Positions 48,934-57,273 of a stretch of 64,000 nt of DNA are shown piece after piece; within the stretch, counting starts at the first letter, position 1, and the number at the start of each line of letters is the position of its first letter. Below the pieces are notes generated by a model. It ran no database searches. It saw only the letters and a program-made list of their open reading frames with translations, and had not been told where the DNA came from. The stretch comes from Burkholderia latens (GTDB lineage Bacteria; Pseudomonadota; Gammaproteobacteria; Burkholderiales; Burkholderiaceae): positions 2,666,001 through 2,730,000 of the forward strand of contig NZ_CP013435.1 in assembly GCF_001718795.1 (NCBI RefSeq), read 5' to 3'. Both the position numbers and the translations under genes were made by a program.

Positions 48934-49877
48934 GCGACACCTCGTTCGGTCAGGAAGCGGTCGATCTCGGCCGCGCTGCTGTTACCCTCCATCGGGCCGC
49001 GCCGCGTGACCGCGATCGCGCCGGCCGCGTTCGCGCGGCGCAGCGCGACGTCGATCGGCAGGCCCGCGACGAGGCTCGCGACCAGCGTGCCGCCGAAGCA
49101 GTCTCCCGCGCCGGTCGGATCGAGTTCGTCAATACGGTAGGCCTGCGCATCGACGCGGCTCGCCCGATCGAACGCGACACTGCCGGCCGCGCCGCGCTTG
49201 AGCACGACGCGCTCGAGCAGCGGATGAGTCGCGAGCAGCCCGGCGATCGCGCGTTCGGCCGGCTGCGGTCCGCAGAAGAACGGCAAGTCGGCCTCGCTCG
49301 GCAGGAACAGGTGGCACGCGGCGAGCATTGCGTCGAGCGCCGCGCGCATCGGCCGGAAGCTCAGCATCTCGGGCCGCACGTTGGGGTCGAACGACACCTT
49401 CGCGCCCGCGTGCGCCGCTTCGATCACGCCGCGCTGCACGGCCGCGATCGCCGATTCGCTCGTCAGCGACGACCCCATCACGTGGAAGTAGCGGCAGCCG
49501 TCGAACATCGGCGTGTCGACATCGGACGCGTCCACGCACGCGGCTGCGCTGGTCGACAGGCTGAACACGAAACTGCGCGAACCGTCGTCGCGATACGCGA
49601 CGAACGCGGTGCCGGTCGGGCGCGCAACACGGCGAATGCGCGTGACGTCGACGCCGTCGCGTTCGAGACGTGCGACGATCGCGTCGCCGAACGCATCGCG
49701 GCCGACACAGCCCGCATACGCGACGCGCGCACCGAGCCGCGCAGCCTGATCGGCGAAGATCGCCGGCGCACCGCTCGGAAACGGCCCCGCGAACATGCCC
49801 GGCGCGTCGAAGCCCTGGCCGCGCTCGGCGGCGACGAATTCGGCCAGCAGTTCGCCGGCAACCACGATCTCGGCCAT
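48921..49877 (-). CDS. PfkB-family sugar kinase (candidate tagatose or fructose kinase)
   Basis: The 318-residue ribokinase-fold kinase starts MAEIVVAGELLAEFVAAERG with substrate motif SGAPAIFADQAARLG. The C-terminal catalytic motif is ELDPTGAGDCFGGTLVASLV, with Asp in DPTGAGD as base. Given overlap with the GatZ-family gene and the adjacent polyol dehydrogenase, it probably phosphorylates a ketohexose (tagatose or fructose). The stop overlaps the GatZ start. Confidence 0.9.
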   Translation of the reverse strand: MAEIVVAGELLAEFVAAERGQGFDAPGMFAGPFPSGAPAIFADQAARLGARVAYAGCVGRDAFGDAIVARLERDGVDVTRIRRVARPTGTAFVAYRDDGSRSFVFSLSTSAAACVDASDVDTPMFDGCRYFHVMGSSLTSESAIAAVQRGVIEAAHAGAKVSFDPNVRPEMLSFRPMRAALDAMLAACHLFLPSEADLPFFCGPQPAERAIAGLLATHPLLERVVLKRGAAGSVAFDRASRVDAQAYRIDELDPTGAGDCFGGTLVASLVAGLPIDVALRRANAAGAIAVTRRGPMEGNSSAAEIDRFLTERGVACPA

Positions 49878-49949
49878 CAGGCATGCCCTCGTTCGGCGGC
49901 GGCCGCGCGCGGCGGACCCACCGGGGTTGCGCTTACGAGCGGCGGCATC

Positions 49950-50726
49950 TCAGCTCATCCAGTTGCCGCCGTCGACGTTCAGCGTCTGGGCGGTGATGTA
50001 GTCGGCGTCGGCCGACGCCAGGAACAGCGCGGCGCCCGTCAGGTCGGCCGGCACGCCCATGCGGCCAAGCGGCACCGCTTCGCCGACGAGCCGCTTCTTT
50101 TCTCCGAGCGGCCGGTTCTCGTAGCGTGCGAAGAGCGCATCGACCTGCTCCCACATCGGCGTATCCACCACGCCCGGCGCGATGCCGTTCACGTTGATCC
50201 GGTGCGGCGCGAGCGCGAGCGCGGCCGACTGCGTGTAGCTGATCACCGCGGCCTTGGTCGCGCAGTAATGCGAGACGAGCGCCTCGCCACGACGCCCCGC
50301 CTGCGACGACATGTTGACGATCTTGCCGCCGCGCCCCTGCTCGACCATCCGGCGTGCGACGGCCTGCATCAGGAAGAACAGCCCTTTGACGTTGACCGCG
50401 AACAGCCGGTCGAACACGTCCCACGATTCGTCGAGGATCGGGCGCATGTCGAACAGCGCCGCGTTGTTGAACAGGATGTCGACGCCGCCGAAACGCTCGA
50501 CGGCGGTCGCGACGATGCGCTCGATGTCGTCGCGGCGGGTGACGTCGGCGGTGACGGCCGCCGCGCGGCCGGGATTGGCCTCGACCAGCCGTGCGAGCGA
50601 ACCGCTCGCGGGCTTCAGGTCCACCAGCACGCAGCGCGCGCCCTCGTCCAGATAGCGTTGCGCGACGGCTTCGCCGATGCCGCTTGCCGCGCCCGTGAGG
50701 ATCGCGACCTTGTCTGCCAGTCTCAC
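49950..50726 (-). CDS. SDR polyol dehydrogenase (sorbitol/galactitol dehydrogenase, SmoS type)
   Basis: The 258-residue SDR has the cofactor motif ILTGAASGIGEAVAQRYL, LFNNAALFDMRPI, and catalytic Tyr/Lys in SHYCATKAAVISYTQSAALA. NGIAPGVVDTPMW and ADYITAQTLNVDGGNWMS end the protein. It is very like L-iditol/sorbitol dehydrogenases of the SmoS group, which oxidise D-glucitol to fructose and galactitol to tagatose. First gene of the leftward operon; the operator-promoter lies 57 bp upstream. Confidence 0.92.
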   Translation of the reverse strand: MRLADKVAILTGAASGIGEAVAQRYLDEGARCVLVDLKPASGSLARLVEANPGRAAAVTADVTRRDDIERIVATAVERFGGVDILFNNAALFDMRPILDESWDVFDRLFAVNVKGLFFLMQAVARRMVEQGRGGKIVNMSSQAGRRGEALVSHYCATKAAVISYTQSAALALAPHRINVNGIAPGVVDTPMWEQVDALFARYENRPLGEKKRLVGEAVPLGRMGVPADLTGAALFLASADADYITAQTLNVDGGNWMS

Positions 50727-50782
50727 TGGTTGTCTCCGGTTCGTTCTGCTGCACGAAGATCGCGAGGTGAGCGAACGCTCGC

Positions 50783-50841
50783 CGACCGATCAATTGCTCT
50801 GTTATTGGTCGAATGATCGGATACGCGATTGACGCTGTCAA
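50783..50841 (-). promoter_or_regulatory. Promoter and operator of the leftward polyol operon
   Basis: On minus, -35 TTGACA (50841-50836) is followed by 17 bp and -10 GATCAT (50818-50813). The -10 lies in the first arm of an inverted repeat: 50807-50823 and 50783-50799, spacer TGTTATT of 7 nt. Arms share CGATCATTYGCTC with the dalD operator. The remainder of the 326-bp gap to zur (50824-51052) holds no supported gene. Confidence 0.75.
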
Positions 50842-51052
50842 GGCGGCGGGCCGGCTTTCGATGATGCGCTGCGGCACGGCGGCATCGGCTGCCGGCCGGG
50901 ACGCCACGTGCCGCAAGGCGTCACGCGCTGGGTGCGGCGCGGCTGAAGTGGCGACGAGGGGCGCAGCAGGCGCGCGACACGGAATCGGCGCTGCACGGCG
51001 CGGAGATACGTTATATCATCGCGATACTTCGTTTCATTGGCCGCCTCCCGCC

Positions 51053-51514
51053 ATGGCTACCTCATCGCCCATCGACGCCCGGCTGTCCCGGGCCGACGCA
51101 TTCGCCGCCGAGCACGGGCTCGCGTGGACGCCGCTGCGCCGCCAGGTCTACGAACGCGTGCTGGCCGCGCAGCGCCCGATCGGCGCATACGACCTGCTCG
51201 CCGAACTCGAGCCGCAGCGCGGCCGCGTGCCGCCGACCACCGTCTATCGCGCGCTGGATTTCCTCGTCGAGCACGGCTTCATCCACCGGATCGAATCGAA
51301 GAACGCGTTCTTCGCGTGCTGCGAGATCGGCGTGCCGCACGAAGGCCAGTTCCTGATCTGCGATTCATGCGGCGAGACCGTCGAGATCCCGGGCAGCGAC
51401 CTCGCGAAGCAACTGTCCGCGAGCGAGCCTGCGCACGGGTTCGAAGTCCACCATCAGGTCGTCGAGCTGAACGGCCTGTGCGGGCACTGCAAGGGCAAGC
51501 CCGCCCAACGCTGA
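51053..51514 (+). CDS. zur: Fur-family zinc uptake regulator
   Basis: The 153-residue regulator has a winged helix with AEHGLAWTPLRRQVYERVLA and RGRVPPTTVYRALDFLVEHG. Metal ligands are typical of Zur: FACCEIGVPHEGQFLICDSCGETVEIPG has the CxxC and His residues, and LNGLCGHCKG supplies the second structural CxxC. It precedes znuABC by 49 bp in the same direction, so it represses zinc uptake and itself when zinc is sufficient (family knowledge). The ATG at 51053 begins the conserved part. Confidence 0.92.
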   Translation: MATSSPIDARLSRADAFAAEHGLAWTPLRRQVYERVLAAQRPIGAYDLLAELEPQRGRVPPTTVYRALDFLVEHGFIHRIESKNAFFACCEIGVPHEGQFLICDSCGETVEIPGSDLAKQLSASEPAHGFEVHHQVVELNGLCGHCKGKPAQR

Positions 51515-51563
51515 CGTCGCACACGTGCGGCGCACGGCGCCGCCCTTTCCAACGAGGAGTTTC

Positions 51564-52487
51564 ATGTCCATTGCCCTGAAGCGCGCGCCGCGGCGCGCCA
51601 TGCCGCTTGCCCGCCTGTTCGCGGCCGCAGCCGCCGCGGCTGCGATGCTGTCGGTCGCCGCACCCGGTGTCGCGCAGGCCGCGGCCGTCAACGTCGTCGC
51701 CGCCGAGAACTTCTATGGCGACGTCGCGTCGCAGATTGGCGGCAGCCATGTCGCGGTAACGAGCATCCTGAGCAATCCCGATCAGGACCCGCACCTGTTC
51801 GAAGCGAGCCCGAAAACCGCACGCGCATTGCAGCGCGCGCAGCTCGTGATCTACAACGGCGCGAACTACGATCCGTGGATGAGCAAGCTGCTGTCCGCGT
51901 CGAAGCAGCCCAAACGCGCGACGATCGTCGTCGCCGACCTGGTCGGCAAGAAGGCCGGCGACAACCCGCACCTGTGGTACGACCCGGCCACGATGCCGGT
52001 CGCCGCACGCGCGATCGCGGCCGAGTTGGGCCGCGCAGACCCGGCGAACAAGGCCGACTACGACGCGAACCTGCAGAAGTTCATCGCATCGCTGAAGCCC
52101 GTCGACGACAAGATTGCCGCGCTGCGCGCGCAGTACAAGGGTGTGCCGGTGACGGCCACCGAGCCGGTGTTCGGCTACATGTCGGACGCGATCGGCCTCG
52201 ACATGCGCAATCAGCGCTTCCAGCTCGCGACGATGAACGATACCGAGGCGAGCGCGCAGGACGTCGCCGCATTCGAAAACGACCTTCGCAACAAGCGGGT
52301 GCGCGCGCTGATCTACAACAGCCAGGCCGAAGCGCCGATGACCCGGCGCCTGCTGAAGATCGCGCGCGACGGCGGTGTGCCGAGCGTGAGCGTCACCGAG
52401 ACGCAGCCGGCCGGCAAGACTTTCCAGCAATGGATGGCCGGCCAGCTCGACGCGCTCGCGGCCGCGCTTTCCGCCAGCAAGAAATGA
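51564..52487 (+). CDS. znuA: Zinc ABC transporter substrate-binding protein
   Basis: The 307-residue periplasmic cluster A-I binding protein has a Sec signal (RAPRRAMPLARLFAAAAAAA then GVAQA). Metal-binding segments are SNPDQDPHLFEASPKTARAL and AGDNPHLWYDPATMP. The His-rich flexible loop of many ZnuA proteins is absent. Downstream, VPVTATEPVFGYMSDAIGLD and PSVSVTETQPAGKTFQQWM complete the C-lobe. GAGGAG precedes ATG 51564. The stop overlaps the ATPase start by 4 bp. Confidence 0.92.
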   Translation: MSIALKRAPRRAMPLARLFAAAAAAAAMLSVAAPGVAQAAAVNVVAAENFYGDVASQIGGSHVAVTSILSNPDQDPHLFEASPKTARALQRAQLVIYNGANYDPWMSKLLSASKQPKRATIVVADLVGKKAGDNPHLWYDPATMPVAARAIAAELGRADPANKADYDANLQKFIASLKPVDDKIAALRAQYKGVPVTATEPVFGYMSDAIGLDMRNQRFQLATMNDTEASAQDVAAFENDLRNKRVRALIYNSQAEAPMTRRLLKIARDGGVPSVSVTETQPAGKTFQQWMAGQLDALAAALSASKK

Positions 52488-53371
52488 CCGCCACTCCCCA
52501 CGCACTCTCGCTCGATCGCGTCACGCTCGAACTGGGCGGTCGCACTATCCTGCGCGACGCGAGCTTCTCGATCGAACCCGGCGAATTCGTCGGCGTGCTC
52601 GGACCGAACGGCGCAGGCAAGACCACGCTGATGCGCGCAGTGCTCGGCCTCGTTCCGGTCACGGGCGGCACGCTGTCGGTCGGCGGCGTGCCTGTCGAGC
52701 GCGGCAACGCGTCGATCGGCTACATGCCGCAGATCCGCAGCGGCCTCGCGAATCGCCGGATGCGCGGCTACGACTTCGTCGCGATGGCCGCCGACGGGCA
52801 TCGCTGGGGGTTGCCGCACGCGAACGCGGCAACGCGGCGGGACGTCGATCGCGTGCTCGAGCTCGTCGGCGGCGCGGCGCTTGCGCGCCGGCCGCTGTCC
52901 GAGCTGTCGGGCGGCGAGCGGCAGCGGCTGCTGCTCGCGCAGTGCCTGCTCGGCAGCCCGAAACTGCTGCTGCTCGACGAGCCGCTGATCAGCCTCGATC
53001 CGAATCATCAGCGCGGCGTCGTCGAACTCGTGCGCAATGTGCAGCGGGAGCTCGGCATTACCGTGCTGTTTTCCGCGCACGAACTGAATCCGTTGCTGAA
53101 CGCGCTCGATCGCGTGCTGTACCTCGGCAACGGCGTCGCGGCGCTCGGCACCGTCGACGAGGTGATCACCAAGCCGGTGCTGTCGCGGCTTTACGGGTCG
53201 CCGATCGACGTGATGCGCGTGAACGGCAAGATCTTCGTGATGTCCGGCGACGTCGAGATCGAGAAGCACGATCACGAACACGAGGAAGACGACGGCCACT
53301 CGCACGGCGGCGGCGGCCACGGCCATCACCACCACGGACACGCTCATCCCGGGCATTCGCACGATGTTTGA
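52484..53371 (+). CDS. znuC: Zinc ABC transporter ATPase with histidine-rich C-terminal tail
   Basis: The 295-residue ATPase has Walker A GVLGPNGAGKTTLMRAVLGL, signature ELSGGERQRLLLAQCLLG, and Walker B LLLLDEPLISLD with AHELNPLLNALDR. The last 38 residues (258-295, about 53255-53368) form a tail with 14 histidines interspersed by Asp, Glu and Gly, absent from the E. coli protein. ATG 52484 overlaps the znuA stop (ATGA), and znuB begins 8 bp before the end. The cytosolic tail may sense or buffer zinc. Confidence 0.92.
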   Translation: MTATPHALSLDRVTLELGGRTILRDASFSIEPGEFVGVLGPNGAGKTTLMRAVLGLVPVTGGTLSVGGVPVERGNASIGYMPQIRSGLANRRMRGYDFVAMAADGHRWGLPHANAATRRDVDRVLELVGGAALARRPLSELSGGERQRLLLAQCLLGSPKLLLLDEPLISLDPNHQRGVVELVRNVQRELGITVLFSAHELNPLLNALDRVLYLGNGVAALGTVDEVITKPVLSRLYGSPIDVMRVNGKIFVMSGDVEIEKHDHEHEEDDGHSHGGGGHGHHHHGHAHPGHSHDV

Positions 53372-54146
53372 ATACGATTTCATGATCAACGCGTTCGCCG
53401 CGTCGGGGATCGTCGCGGTGCTCGCGGGCATCGTCGGTTATTTCCTGGTGCTGCGCGGACAAACGTTCGCCGGCCATGCGCTGTCGCACGTCGGCTTCAC
53501 CGGCGCAACCGGCGCGGTGCTGCTCGGCATCTCGCCGATCTGGGGAATGGTTGGTTTCACGCTCGCGGCCGGCATCGGAATGGGCGCGCTCGGCGAACGG
53601 CTCGCGGGTCGCGACGTCGCGATCGGCGTGATCCTGTCGGGCGCACTCGGCTTCGGCCTGTTGTTTCTGCACTTCTACACGTCGTTCGCGACGCAGGTCA
53701 CCGCGCTGCTGTTCGGCAACGTGCTCGCGGTGAGCCACGACACCCTCGCGGTGCTGGCCGGCATCGGCGCGGTGAGCCTCGTCGCGCTCGCGCTGATCGC
53801 GCGGCCGCTGCTGTTCGCGTCGCTGCAGCCGGAGCTGGCCGAAGCGAAAGGCGTGTCGCTGCGCACGGTGTCGATGTTGTTCCTCGCGGTGTGTGCGCTC
53901 GCGGTGGCCGCGGCCACCCAGATCGTCGGCGTGCTGCTCGTGTTCACGCTGCTCGTCGGGCCGGCGGCGGCCGCGCAGAACGTGTCGACGCGGCTGTCGA
54001 CCGGCGTCGCGCTCGCCGCGCTGTTCGCGCTGTTCGAAGCGTGGGTTGGCATCGCGCTCGCCTATCACACCGACTGGCCGACGAGTTTCTGGATTACGGC
54101 GTTGTCGGCGCTGGTGTATGGGGCGAGTTTGTTGCGGCGCCCCTGA
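53364..54146 (+). CDS. znuB: Zinc ABC transporter permease
   Basis: The 260-residue inner-membrane protein of the ABC-3 family has seven or eight hydrophobic segments. MFEYDFMINAFAASGIVAVL starts the protein. LVLRGQTFAGHALSHVGFTG and ALLFGNVLAVSHDTLAVLAG are the conserved family regions. It overlaps the ATPase gene by 8 bp and ends the zur-znuABC unit just before a strong terminator. Confidence 0.93.
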   Translation: MFEYDFMINAFAASGIVAVLAGIVGYFLVLRGQTFAGHALSHVGFTGATGAVLLGISPIWGMVGFTLAAGIGMGALGERLAGRDVAIGVILSGALGFGLLFLHFYTSFATQVTALLFGNVLAVSHDTLAVLAGIGAVSLVALALIARPLLFASLQPELAEAKGVSLRTVSMLFLAVCALAVAAATQIVGVLLVFTLLVGPAAAAQNVSTRLSTGVALAALFALFEAWVGIALAYHTDWPTSFWITALSALVYGASLLRRP

Positions 54147-54165
54147 ACGTCGAGCGGCAATAACG

Positions 54166-54206
54166 AAAACGCCGGCGTGCCCGATGGGCAACGCCGGCGT
54201 TTTTTT
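54166..54206. terminator. Bidirectional terminator between znuB and fghA
   Basis: AAAACGCCGGCGT (54166-54178) pairs with ACGCCGGCGTTTT (54191-54203), with an inner GCCC/GGGC stem, followed by T residues to 54207. A runs on the left allow it to work for the leftward fghA transcript too. Confidence 0.88.
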
Positions 54207-54251
54207 GCGCGCGCTTCGCCGCGCGAAATGTGCGTTACCTGCTTGACGCGC

Positions 54252-55100
54252 TCATCGGGCCAGCACGCGCGCATGATGCGCAATGTGATCGGCGATGAAC
54301 GTCGAGATGAAGTAGTAGCCGTGATCGTAGCCTTCATGGCGGCGCAGCGTCAGCGGCTGGCCTGCCTGTTCGCACGCGGCTTCGAAGACGTCCGGATTCA
54401 GCTGGTTCGCGAGAAACTGGTCGGCGAGACCCTGGTCGACGAGGATGCCGTCCGCGAACTTCGGCGCATCCGCGCGCGCGACGAGTTCGCTCGCGTCGTG
54501 CTGCTTCCATGCGTCGCGATCGTCGCCGAGGTAGCCCGCGAACGCCTTCTCGCCCCACGGGCAACGCGTCGGTGCGGCGATCGGCGCGAACGCCGACACC
54601 GAGCGATACAGCTCGGGATGACGCAGCGCGAGCGTCAGCGCGCCATGCCCGCCCATCGAATGTCCGAAGATCCCGAGGCGCGCGCCGTCAATCGGCAAAG
54701 CGGTCGTGACGAGCTCGCGCAACTCGCCGGTCACGTACGACTCCATCCGGTAATGCGTGGACCACGGCGCCTGCGTCGCGTCCACGTAAAAGCCCGCGCC
54801 GACGCCGAAATCCCACGCATCGGCTTCGCCGGGCACGCCAGCGCCGCGCGGGCTCGTATCGGGCATCACGAGCGCGACACCGTGTTGCGCCGCATACTGC
54901 TGCGCGCCGCCCTTGATCGCGAACGTCTCGTCGGTACACGTGAGCCCCGCGAGATAGAACAGCGCCGGCACGCGGCCGTGCGCGGCCTGCGGCGGCAGGT
55001 ACACGGAGAATTTCATCGGCAGGCCGATGGCCGTCGAATCGTGGCGATAGAAGCGTTGCTCGCCGCCGTGGCAAGCATGCGAAGAAACGAGTTCGAGCAT
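54252..55100 (-). CDS. fghA: S-formylglutathione hydrolase
   Basis: The 282-residue esterase-D family enzyme cleaves S-formylglutathione to formate and glutathione, the last step of glutathione-dependent formaldehyde removal. The nucleophile serine is in IFGHSMGGHGALTLALRHPE. YLAGLTCTDETFAIKGGAQQ and RHEGYDHGYYFISTFIADH (catalytic His) are diagnostic. The partner S-(hydroxymethyl)glutathione dehydrogenase is not adjacent. GGAAGGGAATCCC precedes the ATG. Confidence 0.95.
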   Translation of the reverse strand: MLELVSSHACHGGEQRFYRHDSTAIGLPMKFSVYLPPQAAHGRVPALFYLAGLTCTDETFAIKGGAQQYAAQHGVALVMPDTSPRGAGVPGEADAWDFGVGAGFYVDATQAPWSTHYRMESYVTGELRELVTTALPIDGARLGIFGHSMGGHGALTLALRHPELYRSVSAFAPIAAPTRCPWGEKAFAGYLGDDRDAWKQHDASELVARADAPKFADGILVDQGLADQFLANQLNPDVFEAACEQAGQPLTLRRHEGYDHGYYFISTFIADHIAHHARVLAR

Positions 55101-55115
55101 GGGATTCCCTTCCGT

Positions 55116-55349
55116 TCAATACAGCACGTTCGGGCGAAACGATTCGCCCTTCTTCATCGGATCGGCGCTGCCGCGGCACGTCTCGGCCGGCACGCGCACG
55201 ATCGGGTCGCACCATGCCGCGACGCAGGCCCGGATGCGGCACGTCGAAGCCGCGGCGTGCCCGCCATGATCGCCGATCGCGCCGCGCATCGCGCACGCGA
55301 AACAGCCGCCGGCTTGCCGCGATGCGTCATCGCCGCTGCAAAGCGCCAC
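55116..55349 (-). CDS. Possible small cysteine-rich protein upstream of fghA
   Basis: A short frame fits between the xylulokinase stop and fghA: GTG 55349 (77 aa) or ATG 55289 (57 aa), stop at 55116, 15 bp before fghA. From the ATG about 86% of third codon positions are G or C, matching real genes here. The longer form contains seven cysteines, including CFAC and CRIRACVAAWC, then PMKKGESFRPNVLY. I recognise no family. It would form a gene trio with the kinase and fghA. No strong ribosome site is visible, so existence is unproven. Confidence 0.45.
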   Translation of the reverse strand: MALCSGDDASRQAGGCFACAMRGAIGDHGGHAAASTCRIRACVAAWCDPIVRVPAETCRGSADPMKKGESFRPNVLY

Positions 55350-55359
55350 GTGCCCGAGT

Positions 55360-56826
55360 TTAATCGCCGGTCGTGAACCATGCGTCGGTTCGCGCATACA
55401 GATCGACGAAACGCGCGTGACGGGCGGCGAGCGCCCGATCGTCGCGCGGTACGGCGACCGACGACGCGGCCGGGGCCAGCGCGCGCAGCGCGTCCTCGCG
55501 CCAGTGCCCGATCGCGACGCCGGCGAGCAGCGCCGCGCCGCGCGTCGCGGCGTTGGGGCAATTGACCGCGTCGAGCGATGCGCCGAGCGCATCCGCAAGC
55601 AACTGGCGCCAGCGCGGATCGACCGAACCGCCGCCGGCCAGACGCAGCGTCGTCACCGGATCGGTGCGGTTCGCATCGCGGATTGCGTCGAGCCCCGCGC
55701 GCAACGCGAATGCGACACCTTCGAATGCGGCACGCATCATCGCGCCGCGCGTGTCGCCGAGGCCGAGCCCGAGCCAGCCGCCGCGCGCATCGGGGTTCAT
55801 CCACGGCGAGCGCTCGCCCGTCAGGTACGGCAAAAAGCACAACCGCTCGGACGCCGGCTGCGCGAACGCTTCGTCGTATGCGTCCGCCCACCGCGCATAG
55901 CCGAGCCAGCCGCGCACGGCTTCGAGCGCGAGCCCGACGTTCTGCATCGCGGCCATCGTGTAATAGCCGCCGCCCGCTGCCGTCCGATAGCGATGCAGCC
56001 CGCGCCGCGCGGGAGGCAAAGCGTGCGCGAGCACGACGATCTGGCCGCCGCTGCCGGTCGTCAGCAGCGCGTCGCCGGCTGCGACGAGCCCGCTGCCGAG
56101 CGCCGCGCACGCGGTATCGCCCGCACCGGTTGCAAGCGGCACGCCGGCCGGCAGCCCGAGTGCCGCGGCCGCCTTCGCGTCGAGCACGCCGCAGCGCGCG
56201 CTCGATGCGCGCACCGGCGCAAAGCGGTCTCGCGGCAGGCCGAACCTGTCGATCAGCGCCGTATCCCATGCCCCGTCCGGCGTCGCGAGTGCGGTCGCGC
56301 ACGCATCGCTCGGATCGGCGGCGACGTCGCCGCCGAGCGCGACCCGCAGCCACTCCTTCGGCTGTACGACCCAGCGCGCTGCCTGCAGCGCATCCGGTTC
56401 ATGTGCGGCCAGCCAGCGCAACAGCGGCCCCGCCATCCCCGGCGCGACGGGATTTGGGGCAACGGGCGCACCTGCGACGGACACGCCGGCGTCGTTCCAG
56501 GCGGCCGCGTCCGCTTCGCGCACCGCGCGCGTATCGGGCCACAGCATCGCGGGCCGCACCGGCTGCCCGGCCGCATCGATCGCTACGACGCCGTGCATCT
56601 GGCCCGAGAACCCGATTGCGGCGACCTGCTCGCGCTCGCCGGCCGGCAGCCGCGCAGCGGCGCGCACGAGCGCGTGCCACCACACGTCCGGCGCAATTTC
56701 CGCCCAGCCGGGCTGCGGTGACGACAACGCATAAGATTCGCTCGCGACTGCGCGCTCGACGCCATCGGCATCGAGCGTGACGAGTTTGATGGAGCCGGTG
56801 CCGAGGTCGATTCCGAGCAGGCGCAT
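55360..56826 (-). CDS. xylB: FGGY-family carbohydrate kinase (second xylulokinase)
   Basis: The 488-residue FGGY kinase has MRLLGIDLGTGSIKLVTLDA, AAIGFSGQMHGVVAIDAAGQ (substrate region), PLATGAGDTACAALGSGLV with LLTTGSGGQIVVLAH, and the C-terminal LRLAGGGSVDPRWRQLLADA. It is clearly homologous to the xylulokinase at 39636 but in no polyol cluster. The N-terminal region of the frame upstream of 56826 lacks family residues. Closest role xylulokinase; another ketose or polyol substrate is possible. Confidence 0.88.
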   Translation of the reverse strand: MRLLGIDLGTGSIKLVTLDADGVERAVASESYALSSPQPGWAEIAPDVWWHALVRAAARLPAGEREQVAAIGFSGQMHGVVAIDAAGQPVRPAMLWPDTRAVREADAAAWNDAGVSVAGAPVAPNPVAPGMAGPLLRWLAAHEPDALQAARWVVQPKEWLRVALGGDVAADPSDACATALATPDGAWDTALIDRFGLPRDRFAPVRASSARCGVLDAKAAAALGLPAGVPLATGAGDTACAALGSGLVAAGDALLTTGSGGQIVVLAHALPPARRGLHRYRTAAGGGYYTMAAMQNVGLALEAVRGWLGYARWADAYDEAFAQPASERLCFLPYLTGERSPWMNPDARGGWLGLGLGDTRGAMMRAAFEGVAFALRAGLDAIRDANRTDPVTTLRLAGGGSVDPRWRQLLADALGASLDAVNCPNAATRGAALLAGVAIGHWREDALRALAPAASSVAVPRDDRALAARHARFVDLYARTDAWFTTGD

Positions 56827-57273
56827 GACGGGTCGCGTATTCGAGTAAACGGATCCCGATGATAGCGGGATCGCGACATGCGGCCCGATCGGCGCAGCGT
56901 CTTTTGTAGCCGCGACGATGCACGAACGCGGCTGCCGGGCAGGTTCCACCGGGATGCACCGTGCCGGCGCGAACGCGTGCCCGCGGGTTAACCCGGCGCG
57001 ATTTTCCACCGGTCGTTTTTGCCACTATGCCGAGGTCGCGATACACACCATAAAGACACCGATATTTGACACGGGGGTCCGCGCTATTTTGGACGGCTAT
57101 AAAACCGGGGAACCTCACTCCAGCGGCAGTTTCCCGATGATCGACACCGCCCTTCATGCCGAAATGGCATATCGAACCAGCAAAGAACGGAATAGGACCC
57201 AGCGCTCTTGTTGCGATGTGGTATTCCGCATAACTTCGTACCACCCTGAAAACAAGATCATGGAGTGAGACAG
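56827..57273. other. 447-bp divergent region upstream of purine permease
   Basis: No supported gene. From about 57010 to 57260 the sequence is markedly less GC-rich than neighbours, typical of a promoter region. TTGACA occurs at 57066-57071 but no well spaced -10 follows. TGGAG (57261-57265) is the ribosome site for the permease. An open frame at 56918-57268 is judged chance. Confidence 0.4.

Noticed and set aside
51005..51030. Possible Zur box in front of zur (GTTATATCATCGC)
   Set aside because: It only partly matches the usual GTTATRTTATAAC-type palindrome and is not symmetrical. It could be real but cannot be supported by eye.
56918..57268. 116-codon plus frame in front of the purine permease
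   Set aside because: It crosses a less GC-rich promoter-like region and overlaps the permease ribosome site; no family resemblance.
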